The notes beneath the pieces were generated by a model. The model ran no database searches. It saw only the letters and a list, made by a program, of their open reading frames with translations, and was not told the origin of the DNA. Below are positions 42,842 through 54,049 of a stretch of 64,000 bases of DNA, piece after piece. How positions within the stretch are numbered: position 1 is the stretch's first letter; each line of letters opens with the position of its first letter. Source of the DNA: Pseudomonadota bacterium (GTDB lineage Bacteria; Pseudomonadota; Gammaproteobacteria; Steroidobacterales; Steroidobacteraceae); contig JAKCDC010000006.1 of assembly GCA_021838635.1 (NCBI GenBank), positions 56,547 to 120,546 of the forward strand, read 5' to 3'. The position numbers were made by a program, and so were the translations under genes.

Positions 42842-42948
42842 CGTTCACTCCCATGCACCACGGTCCTGAGGCCGCTGGACGTCCCGAACGGCGCAACAGC
42901 GCGGGTCTGGAGCCATAACCCCGCGGAGGCGGGAAAGTTGCACGCCGC

Positions 42949-43878
42949 TCAGCGCGCGTACACGTAGTGCAGCGCCACGCCGATGAAGACGGCCATGCCG
43001 ACGTAGTTGTTGTTAAGAAAGGCCCGCAGGCAGGCCGCCGGCTCGCGACGGCGGACGAGCCACTGTTGATAGACGAACAGAACCACCGCCGCGCACAGCC
43101 CCGCGGCATACCAGCCGCCCAACTTCAGTTCGCGCCCGGCCAGCACCAGCGCGGTCAGCACCAGTCCCTGCAAAACCCCGACCAGGAATCGGTCGAGGTC
43201 AGCGAACAGCAGCGCGCTCGACTGGATACCGATCTTGCGGTCATCGTCGCGATCGACCATGGCATAAAGCGTGTCGTAGGCCACCGCCCACAACACCGCC
43301 GCGATGTACATCACCCAAGCCGCCTTCGGTACCGTGCCGAGTTCGGCGGCAAAGGCCATTGGAATGCTCCAGCCGCCGAAGGACAGTCCCAGGTACAGCT
43401 GCGGCAGCGGGAAGAATCGCTTCACAAACGGGTAGGAGGCGGTGAGCGCCGCGCCGACGACGGCCAGCTCGATCGTCAGGCGGTTCAGCCGGCTCACGAG
43501 CACAAGGGCGATCAGCATCAGCACGGCAAACAAGGAGAGCGCCTCGACCGGTGAGACGCGCCGCGCGGCGAGCGGCCGGTCGCGGGTCCGCTTCACGTGC
43601 GGATCGATGTTGCGGTCGGCGAAATCGTTAATGATGCACCCGGCGGCACGCATGACAATGACGCCGAGCACGAACACGATGAGCACCTGTGGATCGGGTC
43701 GGCCGCGACCGGCAATCCACAGCGCCCAGAGTGTCGGCCACAGCAACAACCACGTGCCGATCGGCCGGTCCAAGCGAGCGAGCCGCGCGTACTCCTGAAG
43801 CCGCCGCGCCAAGCGGTGCGCGAACGGCGCCTCACCCGGACCGCCTGCGGGGCGGACTGCATCGATCGTCGCAGACAT
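42949..43878 (-). CDS. ubiA: 4-hydroxybenzoate polyprenyltransferase
   Basis: A 309-residue membrane prenyltransferase of ubiquinone synthesis. The two Asp-rich Mg2+/diphosphate sites are [21 protein letters not shown] and [33 protein letters not shown] is the usual first helix. It lies 4 bases after recG on the same strand. Length and motifs are standard for UbiA and distinguish it from ctaB in the same superfamily. Confidence 0.95.
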   Translation of the reverse strand: MSATIDAVRPAGGPGEAPFAHRLARRLQEYARLARLDRPIGTWLLLWPTLWALWIAGRGRPDPQVLIVFVLGVIVMRAAGCIINDFADRNIDPHVKRTRDRPLAARRVSPVEALSLFAVLMLIALVLVSRLNRLTIELAVVGAALTASYPFVKRFFPLPQLYLGLSFGGWSIPMAFAAELGTVPKAAWVMYIAAVLWAVAYDTLYAMVDRDDDRKIGIQSSALLFADLDRFLVGVLQGLVLTALVLAGRELKLGGWYAAGLCAAVVLFVYQQWLVRRREPAACLRAFLNNNYVGMAVFIGVALHYVYAR

Positions 43879-43882
43879 GCGC

Positions 43883-45982
43883 CTAACCTACCCTCCCGTA
43901 CTGCTCGCCGCCGGCCAGCCAGCGGGCCGACAGCGCCGCGATATTATCCGGATAGCGCTCGAGGAGCACCTCGGCGGCCGCCTGCACCCGCGCCAGCAGG
44001 TCGGCATCGCGGATCAAATCTGCGACCCGCATCTGCGCCAGTCCCGTCTGACGGGTGCCGAGCAGCTCGCCTGGACCGCGCAACTCCAGATCGCGCCGCG
44101 CGATCTCAAAGCCGTCGTTCGTCTGGCGCATCACCTCCAGGCGGCGGCGGGCGAGCACAGAGAGCGGTGCGCGGTAGAGCAGCACGCAACTGCTCGCCGC
44201 CGCACCGCGCCCGACCCGCCCCCGCAACTGGTGCAGCTGCGCCAGCCCCATGCGCTCGGCGTTTTCGATCACCATCAGAGTCGCATTCGGCACATCGACG
44301 CCGACTTCGATGACCGTCGTGGCGACCAGCACCTGAATGTGACCGGTCTGAAAGGCGTGCATCAGCGCCTCTTTCTTCGCCGAAGCGAGCCGGCCGTGCA
44401 CCAGATCAACGCGCAGCTCCGGCAGCGCCTCGGCGAGCACCGCGGCGGTCTCCTCCGCGGCCTGTGCGCGCAGTTCCTCGGACTCCTCGATGAGCGGACA
44501 CACCCAGTACACCTGCCGTCCCGAGCGGCACGCCTGCGCGACCCGTGCGACGACCTCGTCGCGGCGCTGCTCGGGCACCACGACGGTCTGCACCGGCGTA
44601 CGTCCCGGCGGCAGCTCATCGATCACCGAGACGTCCAGATCCGCATAGGCGGTCATCGCGAGCGTGCGCGGAATGGGGGTGGCGGTCATGATCAACTGAT
44701 GCGGGAAGCGCCCGCACGCGCGGCCCTTCTCCTGCAGACGCAGCCGCTGCTGCACGCCGAAGCGGTGCTGCTCATCGACGATCACCAGTGCCAGATGCGC
44801 GAATTCGATGCCCTCCTGGAACAACGCGTGCGTGCCGACGACCATGCGCACCTCGCCGGAGGCGACCGCCTCGAGCGCACTGCGCCGCGCGCGCGCCGGC
44901 TGGGCGCCGGACAGCAGCGCCACCGGCAGCCCGAGCGGCTGCAGCCAGGCACGGAAGTTGCGCGCGTGCTGCTCGGCGAGCAGCTCCGTCGGCGCCATCA
45001 GCGCCGCCTGCAGGCCGCTGCCCGCGGCCCGCGCCGCCGCGAGCGCCGCCACGACGGTCTTGCCGCAGCCGACATCGCCCTGCACCAGACGCACCATCGG
45101 CCGCTCGGCACGCACGTCCGCTTCCACTTCGGCCAACGCGCGTGCCTGCGCGCCGGTCAGTTGAAACGGCAGGGAAGACAGCAGGCGCGCGGCGAGTCCC
45201 TCGGCATCCTCGAGCGCCCAGGCCGGATCGGTGCGCGTGGCCCGTTTGATCAGTCGCAGGTTCGCCTGGTGGGCGAGCAATTCCTCGAAGGCGAGACGCC
45301 GCTGCGCCGGGTGACGCCGGGCGCTCAGCTGCGCGAGCTGCGCCTGCTTCGGTGGCCGGTGCACGTAGTGCAGCGCCTCGCGCAGCGACGGCAAATGCAG
45401 ATCCTCCACGAGCTCGCGCGGCACCCAGTCGTGCACGCCCGCAGTGTCCAGTTCACGCAACGCCTGCCCGATCAGCATGCGCAGCCGACCCTGCGTGACC
45501 CCTTCGGTGAGCGGGTACAGCGGCGTCAGCGTGTCCTGCACCGTCTCGGAGCGCTCGGTGACCCGCTGGTACTCCGGGTGGACGATCTCGAGGCCCTGTG
45601 GCCCGCGGCGTACCTCGCCGAACACCCGCAGGCGCGTGCCGCGCGTCAGCCCTTCCTGCTGCGCCGCGGAGAAGTGAAAGAAGCGCAACGTCAGGAAGCC
45701 CGAGCCATCCGACAGCCGTGTCAGCAGCTGGCGGCGGCGACGGAACACGACCTCAGTGAGCTGCACTTCCCCTTCAACGAGCGCGCGCATACCGGGGATC
45801 AGCGCCCCAATGCGTCGGCACTCGGTACGATCGTCGTAATCGACGGGCAGGATGAACAGCAGATCCTGCACCTGCTCGACGCCAAGACGGCGCAGCCGAT
45901 CGGCGAGCGCCGCCCCGACGCCGCGCAGCGCCGTCACCGGGCGCTGTTCGTTCGCGCCGCGTTTGCGGGCCGCTTCAGCCAA
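43883..45982 (-). CDS. recG: ATP-dependent DNA helicase RecG
   Basis: About 699 residues. The N-terminal wedge/OB domain begins [18 protein letters not shown]; the helicase core has [13 protein letters not shown] (Walker A), [13 protein letters not shown] (DEQH box), MTATPIPRT, and [21 protein letters not shown] with RGRVGRG. It remodels stalled replication forks. The start is uncertain: TTG 45982 overlaps the ridA stop and gives a family-like N-terminus; GTG 45937 and ATG 46036 are alternatives, the last overlapping ridA by 62 bases. Confidence 0.94.
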   Translation of the reverse strand: MAEAARKRGANEQRPVTALRGVGAALADRLRRLGVEQVQDLLFILPVDYDDRTECRRIGALIPGMRALVEGEVQLTEVVFRRRRQLLTRLSDGSGFLTLRFFHFSAAQQEGLTRGTRLRVFGEVRRGPQGLEIVHPEYQRVTERSETVQDTLTPLYPLTEGVTQGRLRMLIGQALRELDTAGVHDWVPRELVEDLHLPSLREALHYVHRPPKQAQLAQLSARRHPAQRRLAFEELLAHQANLRLIKRATRTDPAWALEDAEGLAARLLSSLPFQLTGAQARALAEVEADVRAERPMVRLVQGDVGCGKTVVAALAAARAAGSGLQAALMAPTELLAEQHARNFRAWLQPLGLPVALLSGAQPARARRSALEAVASGEVRMVVGTHALFQEGIEFAHLALVIVDEQHRFGVQQRLRLQEKGRACGRFPHQLIMTATPIPRTLAMTAYADLDVSVIDELPPGRTPVQTVVVPEQRRDEVVARVAQACRSGRQVYWVCPLIEESEELRAQAAEETAAVLAEALPELRVDLVHGRLASAKKEALMHAFQTGHIQVLVATTVIEVGVDVPNATLMVIENAERMGLAQLHQLRGRVGRGAAASSCVLLYRAPLSVLARRRLEVMRQTNDGFEIARRDLELRGPGELLGTRQTGLAQMRVADLIRDADLLARVQAAAEVLLERYPDNIAALSARWLAGGEQYGRVG

Positions 45983-46370
45983 GGTGCAGGATGCACTCCG
46001 CCTCGACGCGCGCCCCCTTGGGCAGCTGCGCCACACCGACCGCTGCGCGCGCCGGGTAGGGCTGCGGGAAGTACCGCGCCATGATCTCGTTGACCTTGGC
46101 GAAGTGCGCCAGGTCGGTCAGGTAGATGTTGACCTTGACCGCCTGCGCGAGCGAGCCGCCGGCCGCCTCGGCCACGGCTTTGAGGTTCTCGAACACGCGG
46201 CGGATCTCCGCCTCGATGTCGCCGCTGACGAGTTCCTTGGTGGCCGGATCGAGCGGGATCTGCCCGGACAGATACACCGTATCCCCGGCGCGCACCGCCT
46301 GCGAATACGTGCCGATTGCCGCCGGCGCCTGGTCGGTCTGAATGATCATGCGGCTCATGTCCATCCTCAT
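45975..46370 (-). CDS. ridA: RidA family 2-iminobutanoate/2-iminopropanoate deaminase
   Basis: A 131-residue YjgF/YER057c/UK114 protein. [25 protein letters not shown] and [22 protein letters not shown], with the conserved substrate-binding Arg and catalytic Glu, assign it to the RidA group. It removes reactive enamines/imines made by PLP enzymes. The ATG overlaps the spoT stop as ATGA; the spoT-ridA-recG order is common in Gammaproteobacteria. Confidence 0.95.
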   Translation of the reverse strand: MRMDMSRMIIQTDQAPAAIGTYSQAVRAGDTVYLSGQIPLDPATKELVSGDIEAEIRRVFENLKAVAEAAGGSLAQAVKVNIYLTDLAHFAKVNEIMARYFPQPYPARAAVGVAQLPKGARVEAECILHLG

Positions 46371-48589
46371 GCAGTGTGGGAATTGGAATCCGAGTCGTCG
46401 AGCTCCTCGCTGTCGGCGCGCCCGCCGCGCGCGTGCGCTGCGATCGTGCGGCTGACGCGTGCCACGTCCGGCATGCGGCGAATCACCCGCATCACATGCG
46501 CGAGCTGCTTGCGGTCACGCACTTTCAGCTCGAAGGTCAGCGTCGTGGCGTCGCCTTCCTGCTCCTCGATCGAGACGTGATGAATGTTGGTATCAGCGCT
46601 GGCGATGGCCGCGGCGACCCGGGCGAGCACACCGGTACGGTTGAGCACATCGACGCGGATCTCGGAGCTGAACAGCCGCTCCGGGGCGGGCTGCCAGCTC
46701 ACCGGCAGCCACTTCTCCGGGTGCTTGCGGTAGTCCTCGACGTTCACGCAGCGGTCGCGGTGGATGACCACGCCGCGTCCGGCGGAGAGAAATGCGAACA
46801 CCGGATCGTTCGGGAGCGGGAAGCAGCAGCGCGCATAGGTCACGAGCAGCCCTTCGGTTCCGGCGATGGCCAGCGGTGCGGGCAGCTGCGCGCCGTCCTG
46901 CGGGGCGCCCACCGGCAGCAGGCGGCGTGCCACGAGCGGGGCGAGGCGCTCGCCGAGACCGATCCGCTCGCACAATTCGTCCATGTCCTTCATGCCGAAC
47001 TCCCCGAGCATCACCGCACGGGTCTCGGGCGGAACGGTCTCAAGCGCGAGATGGAACTCCGCGAGCGCCTGCGCCAGCAGCCGCTGGCCAAGCGCGATCG
47101 CCTCGGTGCGCCGCAGGCTCTTCAGGTAATGGCGAATCGCACTGCGCGCCTTGGCGGTGACCACAAACCCTACCCAGGCGGGGTTCGGGACTGCGCCCTT
47201 GGCGGTGATGATCTCGATGGTCTGGCCATTGCGCAACACCGTGCGCAGCGGCGTGAGGCGCCGATCGACCTTGGCCGCCACGCACCGGTTGCCGACGTCG
47301 GTGTGCACCGCGTAGGCGAAATCGACCACCGTGGCACCGCTGGGCAGGCGCAGGATCTTGCCCTTGGGCGTAAAGACATACACCTTGTCCGGATACAGGT
47401 CGACCTTGACGCTCTCGAGGAACTCCTCGGAGCTGCCAGCCTCTTGCAGCTCGACGAGCTCCGAGAGCCACTCCCGGGCGCGCGCCTGCTGCATCGTGCC
47501 GGCGTCTTCCCCGCTCTTGTACTTCCAGTGCGCGGCGATGCCGGACTCGGCCACCCGGTGCATGTCTTCGGTGCGGATCTGCACCTCGATGGGTACAGCG
47601 TTGGGACCGAACAGCGTGGTATGCAGGGACTGATAGCCATTGACGCGCGGAATGGCGATGTAGTCCTTGAACCGTCCGGGCATCGGTTTGAACACCGAGT
47701 GCACGACGCCGACCGCGCGGTAGCAGGTATCGAACTCATCGACGACGATGCGCAGCCCATACACATCCACGATCTCCGCGAGCGAGGCGCGCTTGCGCAG
47801 CATCTTGCGGTAGATGCTGTAGATGTGTTTTTCGCGCGTTTCGACCTGGGCGGCAATGCCGTGCTTCTTCAGCGCCGCCGAGAGCTGCTGCTCGATCTTC
47901 TTGAGGAATTCCTTCTGATTGCCGCGCGCCTTGCGCAGCGCATGCTCCAACACCCGATAGCGCCGCGGGTACAGCGCGCGAAACCCGAGTTCCTCCAGTT
48001 CGAGCTTCAGGTTGTACAGGCCGAGCCGTTCGGCGATCGGCGCGTAGATCTCGAGCGTCTCTCGGGCGATCGCTCGCCGGCGGTGCGGTGGCATCGCGTG
48101 GATCGTGCGCATGTTGTGCGTGCGGTCGGCGAGCTTCACCAGGATCACGCGCAGGTCACGGACCATCGCGAGCAGCATCTTGCGGAACGACTCCGCCTGC
48201 GCCTCCTCGCGGTTTTTGAACTGGATGGCGTCGAGCTTGGTCACTCCGTCGACCAGCTCGGCGACGTCGGCGCCGAAGCGCTCGGCGAGCTGGTCCTTCG
48301 GGGTGGGGGTGTCCTCAATGACATCGTGCAGGATCGCCGCAACCAGCGTATCGGCATCGAGTCTGAGGTCTGCGAGGATGGCCGCCGTGGCGACCGGATG
48401 CGCGATGTACGGCTCGCCGGAGAGGCGCTTCTGGCCCTGGTGAGCCGAGGCACCAAATTCCGCAGCGGCGCGCACGCGGGCCACCTGGTCCGGCGGCAGG
48501 TAGCCGCCGACGGTCGCCAGCAGCTCCTTCAGCCCGGGGGTGCGCCTTCCACCGGGAAGCAGCCCGAGAAGGGAAGACGCGTAGTCCAT
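46367..48589 (-). CDS. spoT: Bifunctional (p)ppGpp synthetase/hydrolase
   Basis: A 740-residue RelA/SpoT protein. The HD hydrolase domain has [13 protein letters not shown] and ILHDVIEDT (HDxxED intact), so hydrolysis is expected. The synthetase domain shows [32 protein letters not shown] ([25 protein letters not shown]) and a C-terminal ACT domain ([23 protein letters not shown]) follow. Intact HD plus the spoT-type neighbours (rpoZ upstream, ridA/recG downstream) support SpoT rather than RelA. It links starvation signals to ppGpp levels. Confidence 0.96.
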   Translation of the reverse strand: MDYASSLLGLLPGGRRTPGLKELLATVGGYLPPDQVARVRAAAEFGASAHQGQKRLSGEPYIAHPVATAAILADLRLDADTLVAAILHDVIEDTPTPKDQLAERFGADVAELVDGVTKLDAIQFKNREEAQAESFRKMLLAMVRDLRVILVKLADRTHNMRTIHAMPPHRRRAIARETLEIYAPIAERLGLYNLKLELEELGFRALYPRRYRVLEHALRKARGNQKEFLKKIEQQLSAALKKHGIAAQVETREKHIYSIYRKMLRKRASLAEIVDVYGLRIVVDEFDTCYRAVGVVHSVFKPMPGRFKDYIAIPRVNGYQSLHTTLFGPNAVPIEVQIRTEDMHRVAESGIAAHWKYKSGEDAGTMQQARAREWLSELVELQEAGSSEEFLESVKVDLYPDKVYVFTPKGKILRLPSGATVVDFAYAVHTDVGNRCVAAKVDRRLTPLRTVLRNGQTIEIITAKGAVPNPAWVGFVVTAKARSAIRHYLKSLRRTEAIALGQRLLAQALAEFHLALETVPPETRAVMLGEFGMKDMDELCERIGLGERLAPLVARRLLPVGAPQDGAQLPAPLAIAGTEGLLVTYARCCFPLPNDPVFAFLSAGRGVVIHRDRCVNVEDYRKHPEKWLPVSWQPAPERLFSSEIRVDVLNRTGVLARVAAAIASADTNIHHVSIEEQEGDATTLTFELKVRDRKQLAHVMRVIRRMPDVARVSRTIAAHARGGRADSEELDDSDSNSHTA

Positions 48590-48820
48590 GGTCCTCAGCG
48601 CTCCGCGCGCGGGCCGCGCCGGGCCGGCATCGGCCGCCGGCGCTCAGCCTGAGTGTTCGCGGGGCCTACGGCCCGAAGCTGCCCGGCGGCCGAACGGTCT
48701 GTCACATCCACTCCACGCGCTTGACGCTCACGCCGTCAGACTGGAAATGTACACAGCCACAAGGGCCGGAGCCAGCGCCGACGGGCGCCGGGACGCGCAG
48801 GCCGGGGAGCCCGGCGGCGC

Positions 48821-49111
48821 TCAGTCCCCCAGGCCGAATTGCGGCGCGCGGAACGCGGACTGCATGTCGAGCTCGGGCACGTCGGGCGCGGCGGGTTCCG
48901 CCGGCGGCGGCTCCGGCTCACGCAGCATCTCGACCGTGACGTTGCCGGCGGCGATTTCGCGCAGCGCCACCACGGTGGGCTTGTCGTTCTCGACCGGCAC
49001 CGTCGGCTCGGCGCCGTTGGCCAGGCGCCGCGCACGCTGCGCTGCGAGAATCACCAGCTGAAAGAGATTCTCGACGTTCTGCAAACAGTCTTCGACGGTG
49101 ATACGGGCCAT
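48821..49111 (-). CDS. rpoZ: RNA polymerase omega subunit
   Basis: A 96-residue protein beginning [20 protein letters not shown], followed by AAQRARRL and [18 protein letters not shown], all diagnostic of RpoZ. The C-terminal 35 residues are a Pro/Glu-rich tail. It lies 81 bases after the rdgB-gmk gene and 231 bases before spoT, in the usual gmk-rpoZ-spoT order. The 231-base gap shows no other gene. Confidence 0.95.
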   Translation of the reverse strand: MARITVEDCLQNVENLFQLVILAAQRARRLANGAEPTVPVENDKPTVVALREIAAGNVTVEMLREPEPPPAEPAAPDVPELDMQSAFRAPQFGLGD

Positions 49112-49192
49112 GGCGATTCTTGCGTACTGACAAAGGGTTAACGGGCGCGGCAGGCACCCTAGAGGGTCTTACTATACGGCAAAGACGGCCGC

Positions 49193-50431
49193 TCAGGCCA
49201 GCAGCTGCCTCAGCAGTGGCCCGAGCGCCGCGCGCCCGGCGAACAGCGCCTCACCGCGGCCCTCGACGATGTGCACCAGATCCTCAATCGCCTGCTCGAA
49301 CTGGTCGTTCACCACGACGTAGTCGAACTCGTTCCAATGGGTCAGGTCGCCGGCCGCCTCGCGCAGCCGGCGCGCAATCACCTCAGCAGAATCCGTGGCT
49401 CGGCCGCGCAGCCGCCGCTCCAGCGCCGCGCGCGAGGGCGGCAGCACGAAGATGCTCTCGCAGGCCGGCATCGCGGCGCGCACCTGGCGTGCGCCCTGCC
49501 AGTCGATCTCGAGCACGACGTCTACGCCCGAGGCGAGCTGACGCTCCACCGGCTCACGTGCCGTGCCGTAGTAATTGCCGAACACCCGAGCATGCTCGAG
49601 GAAGCGGCCTTGCGCGACGCTGCGCTCGAACGCCTCGGTGTCCACGAAGTGGTATTCGCGGCCATTCGTCTCGGTGGGCCGCTGCGGCCGGGTGGTGTGG
49701 GAGATGGACAGACTCAGGCCGGGCTTACGTTCAAGCAACGCCCGCACCAGGGACGTCTTGCCCGCCCCGGAGGGTGCAGCCAGCACGAACAACCGCCCCG
49801 GCTCGCCGCAGCCGCGGCTGCGCCCGCCCGTGACGATGCCCGGCAGCTCCTGGACCTGATCGGCCAGCGCCCGCAGCGCCTGGCCTCGATGACTGAGCGC
49901 ATTCTTCTGCGCCGGAGCGAGCTCCGCCGCGGTGTGTTCCAAGCCGTCCGGCAGGAACGCCGGATCGTAGCCGAAGCCACCCGTGCCGCGCGGCACCCGC
50001 AGGATCCGGCCCGACCACGTGCCCTCGGCGAGCAGCGGCTCGGGATCCTGCGCCCCGCGCACCAGCGCCATGACGCAACGATAGCGCGCCGTGCGGGCGC
50101 CATCGGGCACGGACTGCAGTTCGACGAGCAGCTTCTGCAGGTTTTCGGCGTCGCTCGCCCCGTCACCGGCATAGCGGGCCGAGTACACCCCGGGGCGCCC
50201 CTGCAGGGCGTCGACTTCGATGCCCGAGTCGTCCGCGAGCGCCGGCAGGCCTGTCAGGCCGGACACATGCCGTGCCTTGAGCAGCGCATTCTCGCGGAAG
50301 GTAGCGCCGGTCTCCGGCGGCGTTTGCAGACCAAACGCCGACTGCGGCAGCATGCGCAGCCCGTGCGGGGCGAGCAGCTCGGCCAGCTCGCGCAGCTTGC
50401 CCGGGTTGCCGCTGGCGAGGACGATCTTCAC
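49193..50431 (-). CDS. Fused XTP/dITP pyrophosphatase and guanylate kinase (RdgB-Gmk)
   Basis: One uninterrupted 412-residue frame. Residues 1-193 are Rdg[59 protein letters not shown]. Residues 219-412 are guanylate kinase: P-loop APSGAGKT at 219-226, [39 protein letters not shown]. The joining segment of about 20 residues is rich in Gly and Arg and contains no stop, ATG or GTG; a TTG (49792) is the only possible internal start. RdgB clears deaminated purine nucleotides; Gmk makes GDP from GMP. The ATG overlaps the rph stop. Both catalytic motif sets look intact. Confidence 0.92.
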   Translation of the reverse strand: MKIVLASGNPGKLRELAELLAPHGLRMLPQSAFGLQTPPETGATFRENALLKARHVSGLTGLPALADDSGIEVDALQGRPGVYSARYAGDGASDAENLQKLLVELQSVPDGARTARYRCVMALVRGAQDPEPLLAEGTWSGRILRVPRGTGGFGYDPAFLPDGLEHTAAELAPAQKNALSHRGQALRALADQVQELPGIVTGGRSRGCGEPGRLFVLAAPSGAGKTSLVRALLERKPGLSLSISHTTRPQRPTETNGREYHFVDTEAFERSVAQGRFLEHARVFGNYYGTAREPVERQLASGVDVVLEIDWQGARQVRAAMPACESIFVLPPSRAALERRLRGRATDSAEVIARRLREAAGDLTHWNEFDYVVVNDQFEQAIEDLVHIVEGRGEALFAGRAALGPLLRQLLA

Positions 50432-51162
50432 GCCTCGATCGCCTCGCGCTGCAGCGGAAAGATCTGCTCGATGCCGCTCGCGGCGAGCGCCAGCATCGCG
50501 TCGAGTTCGTGCCGACGGAAGGCGTGACCCTCGGCCGTGCCCTGCAGCTCGATGAACCCGCCGCCGTCATTCATCACGACGTTCATGTCGACCTCGGCGC
50601 GTGAGTCCTCGGAATACTCCAGATCGAGCAGCGCGCCGCCGTCGACGATGCCAACGGAGACCGCAGCGACCTGCCCGTGCAGCGGCGAGCGCGCCAACAA
50701 CCGCCGCCGTTCGAGCCCGCGGCAGGCCCGCGCCAGGGCCACGTAACCGCCGGCAATCGACGCGGTGCGGGTGCCGCCGTCCGCCTGCAGCACGTCGCAG
50801 TCGACGGTCACGGTGCGCTCCCCGAGGGCCTTCAGGTCGACCACGGCGCGCAACGAACGGCCGATCAGGCGCTGGATCTCGAGCGTGCGGCCGCCCTGCT
50901 TGCCGCGCGCCGCCTCGCGCGCCGAGCGCGTGTGCGTCGCGCGCGGCAGCATGCCGTACTCGGCGGTCACCCAGCCCTGCCCCTTGCCGCGCAGAAAGGG
51001 CGGAACCGACTCCTCCACGCTCGCGGTGCACAGCACCTGGGTGTCGCCGAAGGCCACCAGCACCGCCCCTTCGGCGTGCTTGGCGAACTGGTGGTTAAAA
51101 CTCACAGGTCGCATCTGCGCGGCCGCACGGCCGCTCTGTCGGGTCGTCATCTGTTCACTCAC
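50428..51162 (-). CDS. rph: Ribonuclease PH
   Basis: A 244-residue phosphorolytic 3'-5' exoribonuclease that trims tRNA 3' ends. [62 protein letters not shown] and [18 protein letters not shown] are RNase PH signatures. The C-terminus ([17 protein letters not shown]) is full length, unlike the truncated rph of some E. coli K-12 strains. It overlaps the next gene by four bases and lies one base after the PP2C stop. Confidence 0.97.
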   Translation of the reverse strand: MSEQMTTRQSGRAAAQMRPVSFNHQFAKHAEGAVLVAFGDTQVLCTASVEESVPPFLRGKGQGWVTAEYGMLPRATHTRSAREAARGKQGGRTLEIQRLIGRSLRAVVDLKALGERTVTVDCDVLQADGGTRTASIAGGYVALARACRGLERRRLLARSPLHGQVAAVSVGIVDGGALLDLEYSEDSRAEVDMNVVMNDGGGFIELQGTAEGHAFRRHELDAMLALAASGIEQIFPLQREAIEA

Positions 51163-51163
51163 T

Positions 51164-51913
51164 CTACTGTTCGCCGAGCCACCGCAGCGCCGCAGCGGAT
51201 GTGTTGTCGCTGCCGGTGCCCGCGCGGCGCACCGCGCGCCGGGCCAGATCGAGTAGCGTATCGCGCAGCGGCGTCGCGCTGGCGCCGAGATCCCCGGCGA
51301 GCTCCTCGTCCTTCAGCGGCCCCCACAGCCCGTCGCTGCACACCAGCAGCGCATCGCCGGCCTCCAGTGGACGACGCCGCGTGATCGCCATGTCCGGCAG
51401 GACCGGCCCGCCACCGAGGCAGCACTCCACGTAGTTGCGCATCGGGTGCGCCTGGGCCTGCTCGGCGGTGATGAGCCCCTCGCGCAGCAGCCCTTCCACG
51501 TGACTGTGATCGCGGCTACGGCCGATGAGTTTTCGGCCGCGGACATGGTAGATGCGGCTGTCGCCGATGTGCGCCCACCACGAGGCCCCCTGCTGCACCA
51601 GACACAGCGCGCAGGTGGCACGGGGACGCTGGTCGAGGGGGGCCTGCGCACCGAGCTTGACCACCGCTTCGTGCGCGCGACCGAGCGTCAGGTGCAGAAA
51701 GCCGAGCGGATCGAACAGCGGCTGCGTTGCCTGCCGGAATGCGTCCAGGATGGTCTGCCGGGTGATTTCCGCGGCGCGAGCACCGTCGGCGTACCCACCC
51801 ATTCCGTCCGCCACCAGCAACAGCGCCGCACGTTCGCTGACCGCGACCGCGACACGGTCCTGATTCTCCCCGCGTCCGCCGAGCAGCGTGACGTCGGCAT
51901 AGTCGATCCGCAA
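51164..51913 (-). CDS. PP2C-family serine/threonine phosphatase
   Basis: A 249-residue protein with the PP2C metal-site motifs: [30 protein letters not shown] and GSDNTSAA, all with their aspartates. It should remove phosphate from Ser/Thr residues in an Mn/Mg-dependent way. PP2C genes at this rph/yicC junction often sit beside a Ser/Thr kinase in Gammaproteobacteria; no kinase gene is present here. It diverges from yicC over a 76-base gap that must hold both promoters. Confidence 0.92.
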   Translation of the reverse strand: MRIDYADVTLLGGRGENQDRVAVAVSERAALLLVADGMGGYADGARAAEITRQTILDAFRQATQPLFDPLGFLHLTLGRAHEAVVKLGAQAPLDQRPRATCALCLVQQGASWWAHIGDSRIYHVRGRKLIGRSRDHSHVEGLLREGLITAEQAQAHPMRNYVECCLGGGPVLPDMAITRRRPLEAGDALLVCSDGLWGPLKDEELAGDLGASATPLRDTLLDLARRAVRRAGTGSDNTSAAALRWLGEQ

Positions 51914-51989
51914 ATGACGCCCGTATATCTGTTAAAGTTGGGGGTCCGCTTTATATCACCTCATGCCACCCGGAGCGTAGCGCTTCCAC

Positions 51990-52853
51990 GTGATTTCCAG
52001 CATGACAGGCTTTGCACGCCGCGAGAGCTCAGGCCCCTGGGGCAGCCTCGTATGCGAGCTGCGCAGCGTCAATCACCGTTTTCTCGAGACCGGCTTTCGC
52101 CTGCCGGAGGAACTGCGCGCGATCGAGGGCGATCTTCGCCAGCGCCTGGCGCGCGACGTGCGCCGGGGCAAGGTGGATTGCACCATCACCTATCGGGCCG
52201 CGCAGGCCGCCGCGGCCAGTCTAGAGGTCGACGCCGGTGCGCTGGATCGCCTGACGGGCCGGCTCGATGAGCTGCAGCGCGTCATCCCGGTCGGGACGGT
52301 GAACCTGCTCGAGGTGCTGCGCTGGCCCGGCGTGCTGAAGGATCTGAGCGTCGCCGGCGAAGCGCTGCTCACGGCGACCCGCGAGCTCTTCGAGGCAGCG
52401 GTCGAGGACCTGTGCGCGGCGCGCGCCCGCGAGGGCGCAAAGCTGCGGGACGTGCTCGAACAGCGCTGCGAGGGGCTTGCCGCGCTGGTGGCCCAGGTTC
52501 AGGCCCGGCTCCCCGAGGTGCAGTCACGTCTGACGACCCGGGTGCGCGAGCGGATCAAGGAGCTCGCCTCGGGGACCGATCCGGAACGGCTCGAGCAGGA
52601 AATCGCCCTGCTGCTGCAGCGCCTGGATGTGGACGAGGAGCTCGAGCGGCTGACCGGCCACATCGACGAGGTGCGCCGGGTGCTCACCGGCAACGAACCG
52701 GCCGGTCGGCGCCTGGATTTTCTGATGCAGGAACTGAATCGCGAAGCCAATACGCTCTCCTCGAAGTCGCAGGACCTCGAGACCACTCGCAGCGCGGTCG
52801 ACATGAAGGTGCTGATCGAGCAGATGCGCGAGCAGGTGCAGAATTTGGAATGA
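51990..52853 (+). CDS. yicC: YicC family endoribonuclease
   Basis: A 287-residue protein starting at GTG with ISSMTGFARRE, then ELRSVNHRFLETGFRLPEELR and the C-terminal block FLMQELNREANTLSSKSQD, both family signatures. YicC proteins are conserved near rph/gmk and have been reported as RNA endonucleases acting on small RNAs. It diverges from the PP2C-rph group and is the last core gene before the accessory stretch. Confidence 0.92.
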   Translation: MISSMTGFARRESSGPWGSLVCELRSVNHRFLETGFRLPEELRAIEGDLRQRLARDVRRGKVDCTITYRAAQAAAASLEVDAGALDRLTGRLDELQRVIPVGTVNLLEVLRWPGVLKDLSVAGEALLTATRELFEAAVEDLCAARAREGAKLRDVLEQRCEGLAALVAQVQARLPEVQSRLTTRVRERIKELASGTDPERLEQEIALLLQRLDVDEELERLTGHIDEVRRVLTGNEPAGRRLDFLMQELNREANTLSSKSQDLETTRSAVDMKVLIEQMREQVQNLE

Positions 52854-52861
52854 CCATGTAA

Positions 52862-52882
52862 TTCCACCATTATGTGGTGGAA
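52862..52882. promoter_or_regulatory. Palindrome in front of DUF4143 ATPase 1
   Basis: TTCCACCA and TGGTGGAA, a perfect 8-bp inverted repeat around 5 bases, ending 21 bases before the ATG at 52904. Flanking bases extend the symmetry imperfectly. Position suggests an operator in the leader or core promoter; a second, different palindrome stands before the other DUF4143 gene. Confidence 0.6.
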
Positions 52883-52903
52883 ATTCATGATAGGCTGTCT
52901 GTC

Positions 52904-54049
52904 ATGATTGGTCGCCCGGAACTGACCTTGCGCATCGGCCGCGCGTTGCGGCGCAGCCGGGTTGTCGTGCTCGTGGGTCCGCGCCAAAGCGGCAAAACCA
53001 CCCTGGCGCGCGGGCTTGTCAACGAGGAATCACCGAACTACTTCGACCTCGAAGATCCCGCCAGTCTCGCGCGGCTCGACCAGCCGATGACAGCCCTGCA
53101 AAGCTTGCGGGGCACCGTAGTAATCGATGAAATCCAGCGCCGCGCCGATCTGTTTCCGGTGTTGCGGGTGCTCGCCGACCGCAAGCCCCTGCCAGCCCGG
53201 TTCCTGATTCTCGCCAGTGCATCACCCGCGCTGCTGCGCCAGTCTTCCGAATCACTCGCGGGCAGGCTGGAGATCATCGATATCCCGGGGCTGAGCCTGG
53301 GCGAGGTCGGCACCCGATCGCTCAATCGACATTGGCAGCGCGGCGGGTTCCCCTTGTCACTCCTGGCGCGCACTGGCGATGACAGCTACTCATGGCGTCG
53401 GCAGTTCATGCAGACGTTCCTGGAACGTGACCTGCCGCAGCTCGGAGTGAGCATACCGGCCCCGGCGCTGCTGCGTTTCTGGACCATGGTAGCGCACTGT
53501 CACGGTGGAATCTGGAGCTCAGCGGACCCGGCGCGTTCGCTCGGTATCGGCGAATCGACTGTGCGGCGCTATCTGGATCTGCTCACCCAATTGCTCGTCG
53601 TGCGGCAACTACAACCTTGGCATGAGCATCTTGCCAAACGGCAGGTGAAGTCCCCGAAGGTTTATGTACGTGACAGTGGCATTCTGCACGTGCTGCTCGG
53701 CATCCGGACCGAGCGCGAGCTGCTCGCCCATCCGAAATGTGGCGCATCGTGGGAAGGTTACGTGCTGGAGGAGATTCTCAAGACCGCAACGCGGGACGAA
53801 TTCTATTTCTGGGGCACACATCAGGGTGCGGAACTGGATCTGCTGATGATGAAGCAGGGTCGACGGATAGGGATCGAGGTCAAACGGGCCGACGCTCCGA
53901 CACTGACCCCCTCGATGCGCATCGCACTGGCGGATCTGAAGCTCGATGAGCTGCATATCGCCTACCCCGGAACACGCACCTACGAATTAGCGCCAAGGAT
54001 CAAGGTGATGCCGGTGAGCACGTTGCTCGGACTGGGGCATGACGAATGA
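52904..54049 (+). CDS. AAA+ ATPase with DUF4143/nuclease-like C-terminus, copy 1
   Basis: A 381-residue AAA_14/DUF4143 protein. Walker A is GPRQSGKTTLA near residue 25; Walker B VVIDEIQRR. A winged-helix-like middle (GIGESTVRRYLDLL) and a C-terminal segment with GAELDLLMM and RIGIEVKRA follow, resembling the E-x(n)-D-x(n)-ExK core of PD-(D/E)XK nucleases. The start at ATG 52904 (MIGRPELTL) is preferred to 52874, which lies in the palindrome. Cellular role of this family is unknown. Its stop overlaps the next gene as ATGA. Confidence 0.85.
   Translation: MIGRPELTLRIGRALRRSRVVVLVGPRQSGKTTLARGLVNEESPNYFDLEDPASLARLDQPMTALQSLRGTVVIDEIQRRADLFPVLRVLADRKPLPARFLILASASPALLRQSSESLAGRLEIIDIPGLSLGEVGTRSLNRHWQRGGFPLSLLARTGDDSYSWRRQFMQTFLERDLPQLGVSIPAPALLRFWTMVAHCHGGIWSSADPARSLGIGESTVRRYLDLLTQLLVVRQLQPWHEHLAKRQVKSPKVYVRDSGILHVLLGIRTERELLAHPKCGASWEGYVLEEILKTATRDEFYFWGTHQGAELDLLMMKQGRRIGIEVKRADAPTLTPSMRIALADLKLDELHIAYPGTRTYELAPRIKVMPVSTLLGLGHDE

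Noticed and set aside
43877..46084. 735-codon open frame antisense to recG
   Set aside because: Shadow of a GC-rich gene: Arg/Gln/His-rich, no motifs, and recG is unambiguous.
46376..48652. 758-codon open frame antisense to spoT
   Set aside because: Composition is His/Arg/Gln-rich with no recognisable domain; it mirrors the codon pattern of spoT, which has full family motifs.
48590..48820. Possible small gene between spoT and rpoZ (minus-strand frame ending VKRVEWM)
   Set aside because: The frame is Pro/Gly/Ala-rich without start, ribosome-binding site or recognisable domain.
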